Of a stretch of 64,000 nt of DNA, positions 11,510-23,815 are shown in pieces. Under the pieces are notes generated by a model. That model ran no database searches. It saw only the letters and a program-made list of their open reading frames with translations, and was not told the origin of the DNA. The stretch comes from Guyanagaster necrorhizus (taxonomy: Eukaryota; Basidiomycota; Agaricomycetes; Agaricales; Physalacriaceae). Within the stretch, counting starts at the first letter, position 1; every line of letters starts with the position of its first letter. The position numbers and the translations under genes were made by a program. The DNA lies in assembly GCF_019112545.1 (NCBI RefSeq), contig NW_025064898.1:926550-990549 (forward strand), read 5' to 3'.

Positions 11510-14332
11510 GCACTGCAGTGGCCCTCATTGATAGATTATGCTTGCTGATGAAAGCACAGTTGATCAAGCTGTCTGTGCAGCTGCTGTCAATTAGTATGGT
11601 TACCATATGGGTAAATCAATTGGTGAGGGTCTTGATCTGGACTTTCACCACTAGATCTCTTTCAATGGCTTTGGTTTACTGAATATATCTTTATGGCTCT
11701 TTTAGCTCATTGAGCCATTTTAGGGTACAGCATCATTTTACCTTCTTCATCTCTTTGATCATCTCATTGATGACTTTCTTAGCTCAGATCTTGTATACTT
11801 AGTTTTTGAGTATCATTTTTGCTGCTTTCTCCATTCTGGCCTCCTTAATAGCTCTCTATATCCATTTAGTGTCAAATGGCTTAAGCTATTTAGTAAGAGT
11901 CTCTCTCCCTGTTTGGCCTATGGATAGTTGAGTTTTTTCCTTCAGTAATTCTTTGATGTGCAAAATAAAGATTGATTCAGATATACTTGAATGCATGCAT
12001 AATTTAGGCATAGTGGTAATTACAGAAGTACTATTAGTCTATCCAGCAGCTGTTGGTTGCATACCATAAGATTTCTTGGCTAATCCAGTGAAATCACTCA
12101 CTGGTTAGCCTCATCTTTTACTTCTTCAATTTTTGTTTTAGTGCCAAGTTCTTCTGCCTCCTTTTGCTGCTTGGCAATCTGTGCCTATATGTCTTCACAA
12201 GTCTACTTCTTATTTGAGAAATTCTTTAATATGTGGCTCTTTTGACTATAGTTGAAGCATTTACCTTCCTTCTTTAACTGATTAATGTCCATGGGCTTTT
12301 CTGTCCCTGTGTACATAGTTCCTGTGCTTGTCTTCTGCATGCTATAAGAGGTGCTGGCCATTGAGGATCTGAATTTGATGGTGTTAGCAGTATTATTAGT
12401 CTTGGATCTCAAGGCTGAAGACTAGGCTGGCTTCTGGTAGTCTTGTAAATTGGTTTGTTCTGCCTTCTGCTATTGTTGTTCCTTATACATCTCAACAATC
12501 CTCCCCTTCCATTCATCATAGTCTTTCAGGATGAACTTTCTGATGACAGAGATCATGGTGATATACAAGAGTAAAGATCCTCTCTTGAGGGCCTTGACCA
12601 TTCTCCTATCATCTGCCACATTGTCTTGTATTTCAGCAAGCTTGGCAAATCATTCCAACTCATTGAAGTAGTCTATTGCCATCTTGTCTCCCATCTTCTA
12701 TTCTTTAATCTTCTGTTTATATATCTCTTGTACTACTAGATCAATGAATTTATCATTCGGTATTTGTTTAAAGACCAGCCACAAGAGATATCAGTAATAT
12801 TGTCTTGTGATTGATCAGAAATTTAGAGAGATTAAGATCCACTACATTTTGGCCTTGTTTTCCAAATAGAAAGAGGCAAAAGCCATGCAGTTCATGTCTG
12901 TTCTCAGATAGACTGTGTATACCTTAAAATATTATTCACAGTCAACAAGAAATCTGTTGATATCATCTGAAGCCCCCTTGAAAGGTCAGGGCTTTCAGAG
13001 TAGGTTTGATCAGCACTGGAGAACAGTAGCATTCTCAAGTAATAGTTCTATTGGATTGGGCTATTTGTTGAAGGGCAGACAGTGCCAGTCAATAGATGGC
13101 CCAGGGCATAAATGAAGAGATGTGTTGTCAGCAACAAGACTTTCTTAGGGTGCAGCTTTCTTTTGTATAATCATCCTATCATATATAGTTAATCCTAACT
13201 AGACTGCCTCCAGATTGTTGCAGACTGGTTTTTTTCTAGCTCTACTTCCTATTTCTTTATTGGATGGTGGCTGGGTGCTGAGAAGTTGGCTTTTTTTGTC
13301 AGTCTATAAGTTTTGGGTACTGACTAGCTGGGTGATCAGCTGGAGTCATAAGGAAGAAAGCCAAGTTGCTGAGGATCACACTGATAGTGTGGAGTATGAA
13401 TATTGGCTTTGTACTGAGGGTGCCATATAGATAGCTCATTTCAGAGTGACAGGTGGTGACCATAGTATTAGTTGCACATCAAACCTTAACTTATATTCTG
13501 GCAGCTCATAGAGCTAGTCTTCCAGATGTCTGGTGTTGTATATTTGAATAGCATATTTAGTGATAGAATATTGCAAAATATCCTGCTATTTTTCTGTATC
13601 AGCATTGATATATAAACATCCTATTTATAATGCCAACCAGTTGGTGTCATGCCATAAAAAGGTTACTCTCTTCTAATATAGTTCATGGTACTCTCCAACT
13701 CATATTCTCTGAATTTTCTCCCACAACACTTCTTCATCAATATCCTCCCAGACATATTTCATGAAGTTCTTGAGCCTATAAGAACCTTCACTGCTCTTTA
13801 TTTTCTCATCATTCTCATTCCCATCCTCTTCATTGTCCTCCTTGAGGAGGGAACTAACAGGCTGATCAAAGATGCTCCTCACAGAAGGTTTGATTGTCAC
13901 TGAGAAGCTGCTGAGGCTGAATGCTGAGCCCAGCTTCAGAGCTGAGAGGAATAGAGATAGAGGAGAGGCCTGCTCAGAGACCAGCTCAAATCTTGATATC
14001 ATACCTATTGCCACCATGCACTTGTGCTATCTCCAAGTCCTTGCTATAGACTCAGAAGTTTCCATAGAACTTCTCATTGAGGAACTGTTGAGTAACTTGA
14101 CTTCTAAGGAATCTTCAGAAGGCATAGTCAGAGACATGAGCATTAAGAGATACTTGTAGCCTATAGAGGTTGAGGATGGACACATCATCCTCATAGGCAG
14201 TGTCTGCACTGGAGGTGTATTGAGAAGAGATATATTCAAGGATCTTGGGGCTGATAGTTTGTTGAGAGAGATAAAGGATTCTATCATCATTTTCTCTTCT
14301 GTTGACTTTGCTAAGGGTGATAGGACTGTAAG
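11510..14332 (-). pseudogene. gag: Gag (C-terminal part) and protease start of G
   Basis: Minus strand. From 14332 down: the middle of the long Gag (acidic KEDNEEDGNENDEK, about 13820-13870), the capsid region (about 13100-12450), then a zinc knuckle (CFNYSQKSHILKNF, about 12290-12240) whose second Cys became Tyr and last Cys Phe. The protease begins at 11606 with TILIDSSCTDS, where the catalytic DSG is changed to DSS (G to A). Gag and protease are in different frames (protease is -1 relative to Gag), as in A2 and A3. The upstream part of Gag lies beyond A2 at 24334-25431. Confidence 0.78.
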
Positions 14333-14850
14333 TGTTATGATTTTTCCTATTTTCTTTTCTTTTTCCTCAGAAATAACCCCTATCTTTGCTTAGTCAGGGC
14401 ACTTAGGCCAGCGCTTAGGACTATGGGAATGCTTAGCTCAGCAACCCAGTCAGTCATTCTCCTGTTGCACTGCTGTGTGCTGTGAAGGGAGAGACAATAT
14501 CTCTTTTGTCCTTCAACTGCAGTACAGCAGTAACAGCACAACAGCAAGACAACAGCTTTTGTGGAGAGCTTGGCAACAGCAGGGGTAACAGCCCTACAGC
14601 AGACAATATCTTTTGTGAACAGTTATTAATAACCAGATAACAGAACAGTATTTAAGTAGCACCATCTTTGCTATAGTAGTTTCAGTGTTAAGCTAAAGTT
14701 TACTTGCCACCATCTACTCTTGAGCTTAAGCTTCTTGCACCTTGAACCACTACCACTATTAACTTTGTGAACTCAGTCAGTATAACCTGAAGTGTGAGGT
14801 TCTGAACTGTTTATCACATGTTGATAGTCACATGGGATTTGGGCTTAACA
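14333..14850 (+). repeat. 5' LTR of A2
   Basis: 518 bp, TGTTATGATT...GGGCTTAACA. TATA-like TATTTAAG lies at 14649-14656. The putative transcript start lies about 35-40 nt further on, at CAGTGTTAAGCTAAAG. Confidence 0.95.
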
Positions 14851-14860
14851 ATTAGCTTAA
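14688..14860 (+). promoter_or_regulatory. Self-priming pair of A2
   Basis: TTAAGCTAA at 14688-14696, near the predicted start of the RNA, is perfectly complementary to TTAGCTTAA at 14852-14860, one base after the LTR. No tRNA-like TGG site is present. The same pairing occurs in A3 with 13 nt and in D2 with a covaried 11-nt version. The interpretation as a Tf1-like self-primer is an inference. Confidence 0.65.
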
Positions 14861-14905
14861 TGCTTATCATTCCCTTTCTCAGGCCCAATTGTGCTGAGGA
14901 ACTGA

Positions 14906-17900
14906 ATGCCTCCTGTGCTTAACCCCTCTGATCCAAATTTTACCCATGAGTTCTTCAAACTCTTGGCTTCCATCATCAGAATCTTGATAGGCTTATTGGT
15001 GATCATACAGCTATGCCATAGACATCAATCAATAACTGCCTGGACTATTCGACACTATCATGAATTCCAACTCATTCGAACCATTCTCTGAAATATCATG
15101 CCAGACCTCCCTCTCTATGACATCCCTGCCTCTGTCCAACAATCCTTTCATCCTGAAGGAGCCAACCCCAAAAATATCCCTGAGAGCTCAACTGAAGGGC
15201 ATTCTAGGGAAGAAACAGAGCAGCACACATACCCTCCAAGACTCCCATCAGCAATTGTCACAGACCCTACAAACCCTTGGGCTACAGGGTTTTGATGACT
15301 CTGACCCAACATCCCCATCCTGTCCCCTGAGCACTATGTCCACTCAGCAACCACCAACTCTGAGCCTGGCATTGGGTGCCATGCTAGAGACTCCCTGGAG
15401 GCCGTTCGGGTGGCTTCAAGCACCAGAGGTTCTGCAGGATGAGGACCTCAACAAACCCCATCAACAAGAGGAAGGAGTGCAAGCCAAGGGACAAGAGTCA
15501 GTAGTCCTGACCCATTCTTTAATGACAACAACAGAAATGAGCTCCAATACTGGAGAGAAGTGGCCAGAGAAGCCAGTCGACTGGAGCAAGAAGGCAGAAT
15601 GACAAGCCGAGCAGGATTGCATACAGAGATACCATGACCAGTACAACCCCCCTCCAAATATCCCCCCAGTTGTTACAAGAGGTGATATACAACACACCCA
15701 ATCTCTCGCTGAGTATGTCAAGGAGCAGACATAAGTTGAGCAGCAGGCCATATGGGAAGATACCCTCTTTGGGTGCTATCTCTATGCCTAAGACAGAAGA
15801 GGAGACTCTAGAAGTTCCTGATGTGCTGACACGCTCATTGGTACCATCACCAACAGTGTTTTCAACCCTCCATTCTGGGAACCTGCCACTCCCACCTCAG
15901 AGTCTGACCCTTGGACAGGACCAGTCACAGGAGTCATCCAGGCCAACGACTATTACTTCCAGGGGGTGGTAGACCTTGGAGACAATCACCCATTATCTTA
16001 CGGGACTGATACCATTGCAGATATAGATGACATCCCCATCCAAGGAAGAATATCATCAGACTATGGGACAGTTGGAGGGGACAACAAACATATCGACCCC
16101 ACGAGTGATATCTGGCAGTTTCTGGATGAGAACTTTGTCGCCCTCTTCCTTCACCCCAGGTTTTATCAAAACTTCTGCCAGTATCGCTAAGCAATGGTGA
16201 GAGCAACAATGAGCATTGAGGAGCCAGAGGAGTAGCCCAAGTGGCAGCCTACTCCTTGATCCAGATCCAATGATGCTGATCCCAGCATGCAGTCTCTGTC
16301 TGGCCACCCCAGAGGTCTTCAGCCTGCTCGACAGTTCCCTCCACGAGAAAGAGGAAGTGACCAATGCAGACGATGAGGCCGAGATGGAGGACCTCGGCAG
16401 GGAAGCTGAAGATCCTCTTGCTGAATGGCAGAGAAAGATTGAACCTCCACCATTGGAGAAGGTATTATGACAAAGAGAGCAGGAGGCATGAGAAGATGAA
16501 TTCATTCAGTTGTACCAGAAGCAGATAGCTGAATTATGGAGGGATGACCTTTGGTTATGGTCATCCCTGAGACAAAGGTATACTCTTGCTGACTCTGTCG
16601 AGCAAGAGGAAATTTTGCAATATGCGGCCATAGAGCAGGCTATTTTTAATTTTAATCAAAGATATTTACATTATCAGATGGGACCACTACCACCGTATAA
16701 GCTGAAATATGGCAGAAGAGAGGCATCTAAGCTTTGGATGCTGAGTGTAATGCCACTCAAGTCGGCATACATAGCACAATCAATCTGTTTGGCAATCTCA
16801 TGATATTCATATGCCACATCGGCAATATGCAGTTTGGCATCTCGGCTTTCTCAATATCGACCTAAGCTGAGTAGCCATTTCTCAAACCCCTAGAGGTTTC
16901 CAGTTCAGCGACTATTTGCCGAACAACTACTGTCTGATGAAGCTGAGGGCAGTGGAGCAGCCCCTGCTGCTCCAGAAGAAGATGACCCTGATATCACAGC
17001 CCAGGGCTGGACCATCCAAAATAGACGAATTATACAGAAGAAACCTCTTCTGCTGGGAAGCCCCATAGCCAATGATGGGTCCCTCCATTCATTCTCAGGT
17101 CCACCAGAGAGATGGGTGGGCCTGCCTGGGGAAGCACCTCCAAACCCGATGCCTCCTATCTCTGCAGGAGCACAAATTCTAAAGGTCACGCCAACCTTAG
17201 TATGGGATCTGCTCTCCTTCAAGGAGGCCTCAGATGATATCGACTGATTCTTCACTGATTGTGATCAATATTTCCAGGTCTTCACTGCATACTTCCTACT
17301 TGACATGTACAAGGTTACATATGCCTCGACTTATCTGGAGGACAAGACAAAAGTATGGTGGGTGCTTCTGGCTCTTGCCTTCTGGTCAACCACACACCAA
17401 TATCATTGATACCCCTCATGGCCAGTATTTAAACAAATGATCTGAGACAAATTCACAGATCCAGCTGTCCAAAAAGTCTACAAGCAGAAAATGAAGGACT
17501 ACAAGATGGGTGACAAGGCAGCCACAGACTACTTTGACAAGTTAGAACAACTCGGAAAACTCGCTGGAGTATGAGAGGATATAGCTGATACCAGCCGAAT
17601 GGTCAAATATATGAAGTGGGGACTACCATCTTCATATCTTAAAACTATTTCTGACCTCGGCCATAGCATTCCTGTCGGATACGAGGAATGAAAGGCCAAA
17701 ATTATTATCATGTGGTGAGAACGACAATGACAGAAGACAGAATCATCCACCCTATCGTGGGATGGACACAAGACTCAGGGATAGGGCTGGAAGCCCTCTA
17801 CCTCCTAAGCAACCATGTTATCTAGGCCTGGTGGCTCAGCTCCAACTTCTCAATATGCTGAGAAGCGAACTGGTATAGACACAATATTTACTGGAACAGG

Positions 17901-18108
17901 TAAGCCAATAGACGTGGATTGCCTCAAAAAGGGGGGAAAGTGTTTTAATTGTGGCCAGAAGGGCCACATGGCATGAAACTGTCCTCAGAAGAAGAATAAA
18001 TACACATGAGAAGACATTCGGGTGCAGATTGCCAAATTAATAAAGAAGGAGCAGGATCTCGGCTAGGATGATAAGGCTGAGGAGATAAAAGGCGAGGCCA
18101 AGCAGTGA
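14906..18108 (+). pseudogene. gag: Gag of A2 (about 1,060 codons, stops and frameshift)
   Basis: A very long Gag. It starts at ATG 14906 (MPPVLNPSDPNF), followed by a hydrophobic segment LLASIIRILIGLLVIIQLC that resembles a membrane helix. A Ser/Pro/acid-rich, probably disordered region follows to about 16200, with an indel near 15650 that changes frame. A conserved segment with WSSLRQRYTLADSVEQEEIL lies at about 16555-16620. The capsid domain spans about 17200-17720 (DKFTDPAVQKVYKQKMKDYK). The zinc knuckle CFNCGQKGHMA(stop)NC is at 17941-17985. The Gag frame stops at TGA 18106-18108 while pol is already open in the -1 frame. D1 shows that start, middle and late parts belong to one frame. Confidence 0.85.
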
Positions 18109-19947
18109 GTGATTCCACTGACTTGGCCAAGGAAACGAATGATGGGTCACAATCTGCTGGACAGACTGACACTTTATCTTCTGTAGTACTATCCCCTATG
18201 ACTAAATTATGTGTGCATTTGAATATACCTGACCCTGTTGTTCACCATCATGAATCACCTAAAGAACCAACCTCAACAACTCAAGTGCCGATGAAGGGCC
18301 AAAGAGAGGCAGAGAGCCTCAAAGGTGTGTCATCACTATCAGTTCATTAAGCTAAAAATATAAAACAGACTCAATCGCCTCTGGGCCGAACAGGGGCAGA
18401 GAGCCTCACAACATGGCTCAAACTATTTGATACTGAATGGACTTGGCAAGCCATCAAGGATGCCAAGGATGAAGTGGTGGCAAAGACCATACTCAAAAAC
18501 TGGATACACAAGACCTGAGCCAAAGAAGTGATCGACGAAATGATCACTGGAATGAAGACTGCAGAACGATGTTGGGTCTTGGAGTGGCTTGATAAATTAC
18601 ATGGATCATAAAAATTCATTTGATGCACCAAATTCCCAGGGCAGGATTTATTGACCAAAGCCCAGATCAAGATGTTAACATCCTGATCAACCCATGCAGT
18701 CACCACCTTAATTGACAGCAGCTGCATGGGAAGTAGTATCAATCGAGCTTTCATCAACAAGCACCAATTGTCCACTCAGGCAACCACAGCACCCATTCCT
18801 GTCTACAATGCAGACGGAACCAAAAACCAAGCCAGATCAATCACCAAATATGTTGAGCTGAGACTCACCATTGGTGATCACTCAGAACAAATTGACTTGG
18901 CAGTAACCGACCTAGGAACCAAAGAAATATTCCTTGGTCATGATTGGCTAATCAGATATAATCTGCTAATCAACTGGAAGACCAGATGCATTATTTTTGC
19001 TCAATGTCGCTGTCAGAAAATTCCATTTGAATTACCTGATGATGACTCTAAGGACCAATGAGACAAAGAGATGGAAGACAGTGAAACCATCCTTGCCATT
19101 GATCCACAAAGGGCCATTAGCATTCAAGCCACACACTATGCTAATGACCTAGCAGCAAAGGCCAATGTGGGGAAAGAGGAAAGAACATTCGAGAAGATGG
19201 TGCCTATGTAGGCTCATGATTATCAGGATTTATTTGAAAAAGAAAGTTTCGATGAACTACCCAATGCAAAGCCCTGGGACCATGCCATCAAACTAATCTC
19301 TAACTCTAATGCCAACCTGAACTGTAAATGCTACCTATTAAGTAATAACAAACAACAAGAACTAGACAAATTCCTCCAGGAAAACTTGTCTAGTGGAAGG
19401 ATCCAGCCATCAAAATCACCAATGGCATCCCCCTTCCTTTTTGTCAAAAAGAAGGATGGAAAACTGTGGCCAGTACAGGATTATCGGAAACTGAATGAGA
19501 TGACAATCAAGAACCATTATCCACTTCCTCTGATCACAGAGTTAATAGACAAACTCTGAGGTGCCAAATATTATACCAAATTGGACATCCGATGGGAATA
19601 TAACAATGTACACATCAAAGAAGGCAATGAGTGGAAGGCTGCTTTCTGGACCAACCAAGACCTATTCGAGCTGACAGTTATATTCTTTGGACTCACTAAC
19701 TCACCAGCTACCTTCCAGTGGATGATGAATGACATCTTCAAAGATCTCATCACCACAGGAAAGGTGACAATCTATTTGGATGATATACTCATCATATCAA
19801 AAACCAAAGAACACTGAAGGATGGTATGACAGGTGCTATCCTTGATGAGGAAACATTGACTTTTCCTCAAGGCTGAGAAGTGTGAATTTGAGGTATTAGA
19901 AACTGAATACCTCAGAGTCATCATCAGCAAAGAAAGCATCAGAATGG

Positions 19948-21357
19948 TGATGTGCTTGGTAACAGCTAAGTGACTAAGAGAAGTGAATGAGGAATGAACT
20001 CTCAAACACCAACACCTAACCACTCAATACANNNNNNNNNNNNNNNNNNNNNNNNNNNNNNNNNNNNNNNNNNNNNNNNNNNNNNNNNNNNNNNNNNNNN
20101 NNNNNNNNNNNNNNNNNNNNNNNNNNNNNNNNNNNNNNNNNNNNNNNNNNNNNNNNNNNNNNNNNNNNNNNNNNNNNNNNNNNNNNNNNNNNNNNNNNNN
20201 NNNNNNNNNNNNNNNNNNNNNNNNNNNNNNNNNNNNNNNNNNNNNNNNNNNNNNNNNNNNNNNNNNNNNNNNNNNNNNNNNNNNNNNNNNNNNNNNNNNN
20301 NNNNNNNNNNNNNNNNNNNNNNNNNNNNNNNNNNNNNNNNNNNNNNNNNNNNNNNNNNNNNNNNNNNNNNNNNNNNNNNNNNNNNNNNNNNNNNNNNNNN
20401 NNNNNNNNNNNNNNNNNNNNNNNNNNNNNNNNNNNNNNNNNNNNNNNNNNNNNNNNNNNNNNNNNNNNNNNNNNNNNNNNNNNNNNNNNNNNNNNNNNNN
20501 NNNNNNNNNNNNNNNNNNNNNNNNNNNNNNNNNNNNNNNNNNNNNNNNNNNNNNNNNNNNNNNNNNNNNNNNNNNNNNNNNNNNNNNNNNNNNNNNNNNN
20601 NNNNNNNNNNNNNNNNNNNNNNNNNNNNNNNNNNNNNNNNNNNNNNNNNNNNNNNNNNNNNNNNNNNNNNNNNNNNNNNNNNNNNNNNNNNNNNNNNNNN
20701 NNNNNNNNNNNNNNNNNNNNNNNNNNNNNNNNNNNNNNNNNNNNNNNNNNNNNNNNNNNNNNNNNNNNNNNNNNNNNNNNNNNNNNNNNNNNNNNNNNNN
20801 NNNNNNNNNNNNNNNNNNNNNNNNNNNNNNNNNNNNNNNNNNNNNNNNNNNNNNNNNNNNNNNNNNNNNNNNNNNNNNNNNNNNNNNNNNNNNNNNNNNN
20901 NNNNNNNNNNNNNNNNNNNNNNNNNNNNNNNNNNNNNNNNNNNNNNNNNNNNNNNNNNNNNNNNNNNNNNNNNNNNNNNNNNNNNNNNNNNNNNNNNNNN
21001 NNNNNNNNNNNNNNNNNNNNNGTATTATACCTCTAGCTGTCTTAGAATATACTTGTCTTAGTGGCATGTAGAATTGGCCCTATTTGAGATACCATTTCTA
21101 AGTCCAACTTGGACTTAGTATTTTTCAAGGTGTGATGCTGAACTTTTCTAAGTTCCAATCTGACTTAGAATTTTTATCCTTAGGCCATGTTATTTTACAA
21201 AGTCCCTTTTGGACTTAGTATTGGTGACTAGTATGACTATCAGCTCAGAGCCTCAGCCATAGTCCTCTACTGGCTAATGATTCTCAGTTACTAGCATATT
21301 CTAGTGTGTTATGCAGAATTTGCAAATTATAGGGCTAGACATGTAGCCTGCATATCA
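19948..21357 (-). mobile_element. S2a: about 1.4-kb TG...CA insertion in RT of A2
   Basis: It starts TGATGTGCTTGG and ends GCATATCA, flanked by perfect 4-bp duplications ATGG (19944-19947 and 21358-21361). It is the reverse complement of S2b (58063-59455), with very high similarity over the 84 bp and 336 bp not hidden by the gap. No coding capacity is visible. Ends, size and lack of genes suggest a solo LTR from an element with a 4-bp duplication. Orientation is set arbitrarily as opposite to S2b. Confidence 0.85.
20032..21021. other. Assembly gap (990 N)
   Basis: Unknown bases within S2a. By alignment to S2b the hidden part corresponds to the reverse complement of about 58399-59371 (973 positions), so the gap size is plausible. 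Open frames reported across it would be artefacts. Confidence 0.99.
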
Positions 21358-23782
21358 ATGGACCCTATCAAGGTCACAGGAGTAACTGAATGGCCGAAAC
21401 CAACAAAGAAGAAGGAACTGCAATTATTTCTTAGATTCACCAACTTCTATCGATGATTTATCTGAAACTACAGCAAGATCATTCGATCAATGACACAATT
21501 GACTGGGAATTCACCATGGACTTGGGGAGTTTCCCAACAGTCAGCATTTAATGACCTTAAATGCCAACTAGCTGAAAACGTCATCCTAGTGATTCCCAAT
21601 CAGGATGGGAAATTCTACATGGAAGCCAACTCTAGCGAAGGGGCAATAGGGGCCATACTTTCACAGGAACAGGATGACAAATGATGACCAGTCACCTTTA
21701 TGTCAAAGGCACTCACTATAACGGAACACAACTATGAGATCTATGATAAGGAGCTTCTTGCTATAATGCTTGCCCTTGCCGAATGGCGGCATTATCTCAT
21801 TGGAGCCAAAGAGACCTTTGAAATCTGGACTGATCACCAGAATCTCTGGTACTTCCGACAACCCCAAAAGCTTAATCGAAGACAGGCCAGATGGGTCACA
21901 GAATTATTGGAATACACCTACACTTTGCATCACAAAGCTGGGGCAGCAAACAAGAAGGCTGATCTCCTCAGCCGCAGGACAGATCATAATCAGAGAGAAG
22001 ACAACAACAAGGAGGTTGTGTTATTACAACCAGAATACTTCCGAGCAATGATCATGCCAATGGAAGAAGAGATGCATGAACACATCAAGAGCGCCACTTG
22101 AGATCCATACAAGTGGAATCAGAGGATTGCTCTATCACTCAACCACAAACATAGGCTAAAGAAAGAAGGGAGATTGATCTGTTATGATGAACAGATCTAC
22201 ATCCCGAGGGATCAGAGACTTTGAGGTGACATCATCACCACCTGTCATAATCATGTGACTGCTAGACATCTCGGGATCGCTAAAACCAAGAAATTGGTCT
22301 TGAGGGAGTATTGGTGGCCCAAAATGGACTATGACATCACCAGATATGTCAAAGCTTGTGAGGTTTGCCAGTGAGGCAAGACTTCAATGCAACCCAAAGC
22401 AGCCCCATTACACCTGAATGAGGTCCCTTCATCACCTTGGACTCACATCTCAGTGGATATAATAACTGGACTCTCTGAGAGTGATGGCTATGATGCAATC
22501 ATCATCATAGTTGATTGCTTCTCAAAAGCGATCATTCTGATTGCCTGCTCAATAGAACTCATATCCAAGGGATGGGTGAAAATACTATGCAATGAGGTGT
22601 ATGCAAAATATGGCATGCCTCAAGTAGTCATTTCAGACAGGAGGCCACAATTCATGTCCAAATTCTTAGATGACCTATACAGGCTCCTAAACATCAAATG
22701 AAATGCCTCAACAGCATATCACCCACAGACAGATGGTCAAACAGAACAGACCAATCAGAAAATAGAAAAGTACTTACAACTTTTCATCAGTTATTGACAG
22801 GATGACTGGATGGAATGGTTAGCACTAGCGGCATTTCAATATAACAACAGAATTCACTCTGCAATGGATAAAACACCGTTCTTTGTGAATTACGGATGGA
22901 ACCCACTAGTAGTGCAAACAGAGTGGGTTCACACAATGATGCCAGCTTCAAAGGACTTTGCAACAGTAATAGCAAAAATCCATAAGGAGATCAAGACAGC
23001 TCTCAACAAGGCAGCTTCAATGATGAAGAAACAATATGACAAACACTGACAGGTGGCACATTAATACATGACCAATGACTAAGTTTGGTTGGATACAACA
23101 AACCTTCATCTACCAAGGCTAAAACAAAAACTGGCAGACAAACAAATAGGACCATTCAAAATCATCACCAAAATTGGTGGATCTGCATACAAATTGCAAC
23201 TTCCAACAACCTGGAAAATCCATAATGTTTTCAATGAAATATTATTGACACCATACATGGCACCAGCCTTCTCAAACTAAGAGAAACCACCACCACTGCC
23301 ACTGGATCTCATCAATGATGAAGAACACTATGAAATTGATGAGGTCCTAAATCACAGGACATAAAAAGTCAAAGCACAAGGCAGAGGCATGAAAACAACC
23401 ATTGACTACTTAGTCAGCTGAAAGGGATACAGACTGAAATCAAATCAATGAGTCAATGAAAAACACATAAATGCAGAAGACACAATTTGGGACTACGAAC
23501 ACAAAATCAATAAATTAGACATGAAGGGGGTCATGTTCAACATTATATCTGCAAAAACAAATGTGGTGACAACAGGAAGGGAGATGATATCTAGCCAGAT
23601 ATACATCAACCAACCTGCCAACAGCAAAGGACATGTATTGACGGACAAGCCAGAAATGGTGGGGACATACAGTGAAGAGCAATGTACCACCCCTTCGACT
23701 CATTTAAAGCCTGCCACCAAAAGAACGAGAGATTCAGCAGATCGGCCACCTTCTTCCAGCAGGAAAGACTTACCCTAACTTA

Positions 23783-23815
23783 ACCATCGGGACGATGGTC
23801 TTAAAGAGGGGGTAA
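23783..23815 (+). promoter_or_regulatory. Stem-loop and polypurine tract of A2
   Basis: ACCATC (23783-23788) pairs with GATGGT (23794-23799) around a GGGAC loop, followed by TTAAAGAGGGGGTAA directly before the 3' LTR. The loop differs from A1 and A3 (AGGAT) while the stem is kept. Confidence 0.75.

Larger units (their letters stand above)
18105..23778 (+). pseudogene. pol: Pol of A2 (protease, RT, RNase H, integrase, chromodomain)
   Basis: Polyprotein for cDNA synthesis and integration. Without the S2a insertion and its 4-bp duplication it is a single frame with only nonsense codons, no frameshifts. Protease about 18700-19060, with catalytic DSG changed to DSS. RT about 19330-19947 and 21358-21480, with an intact IYLDDILI (about 19770). 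RNase H about 21490-21990 (TITEHNYEIYDKELLAIM). Integrase with H2C2, VDIITGL, ISDRRPQF and TDGQTEQ (about 22060-23050). Chromodomain about 23310-23500, then a short tail. It begins in the -1 frame relative to Gag; the first open codon after the last upstream stop is near 18081. Confidence 0.9.

Noticed and set aside
16140..16190. Aromatic motif FYQNFCQY in family A gag as a separate upstream protein
   Set aside because: It recurs in A2, A3, D1, D2 and G because the DNA is conserved, but D1 shows the true Gag frame is the neighbouring one (FIKTSASI), open for 235 codons and in frame with the Gag start.
19994..21067. Two long ORFs of about 350 codons on both strands
   Set aside because: They consist almost entirely of the N gap.
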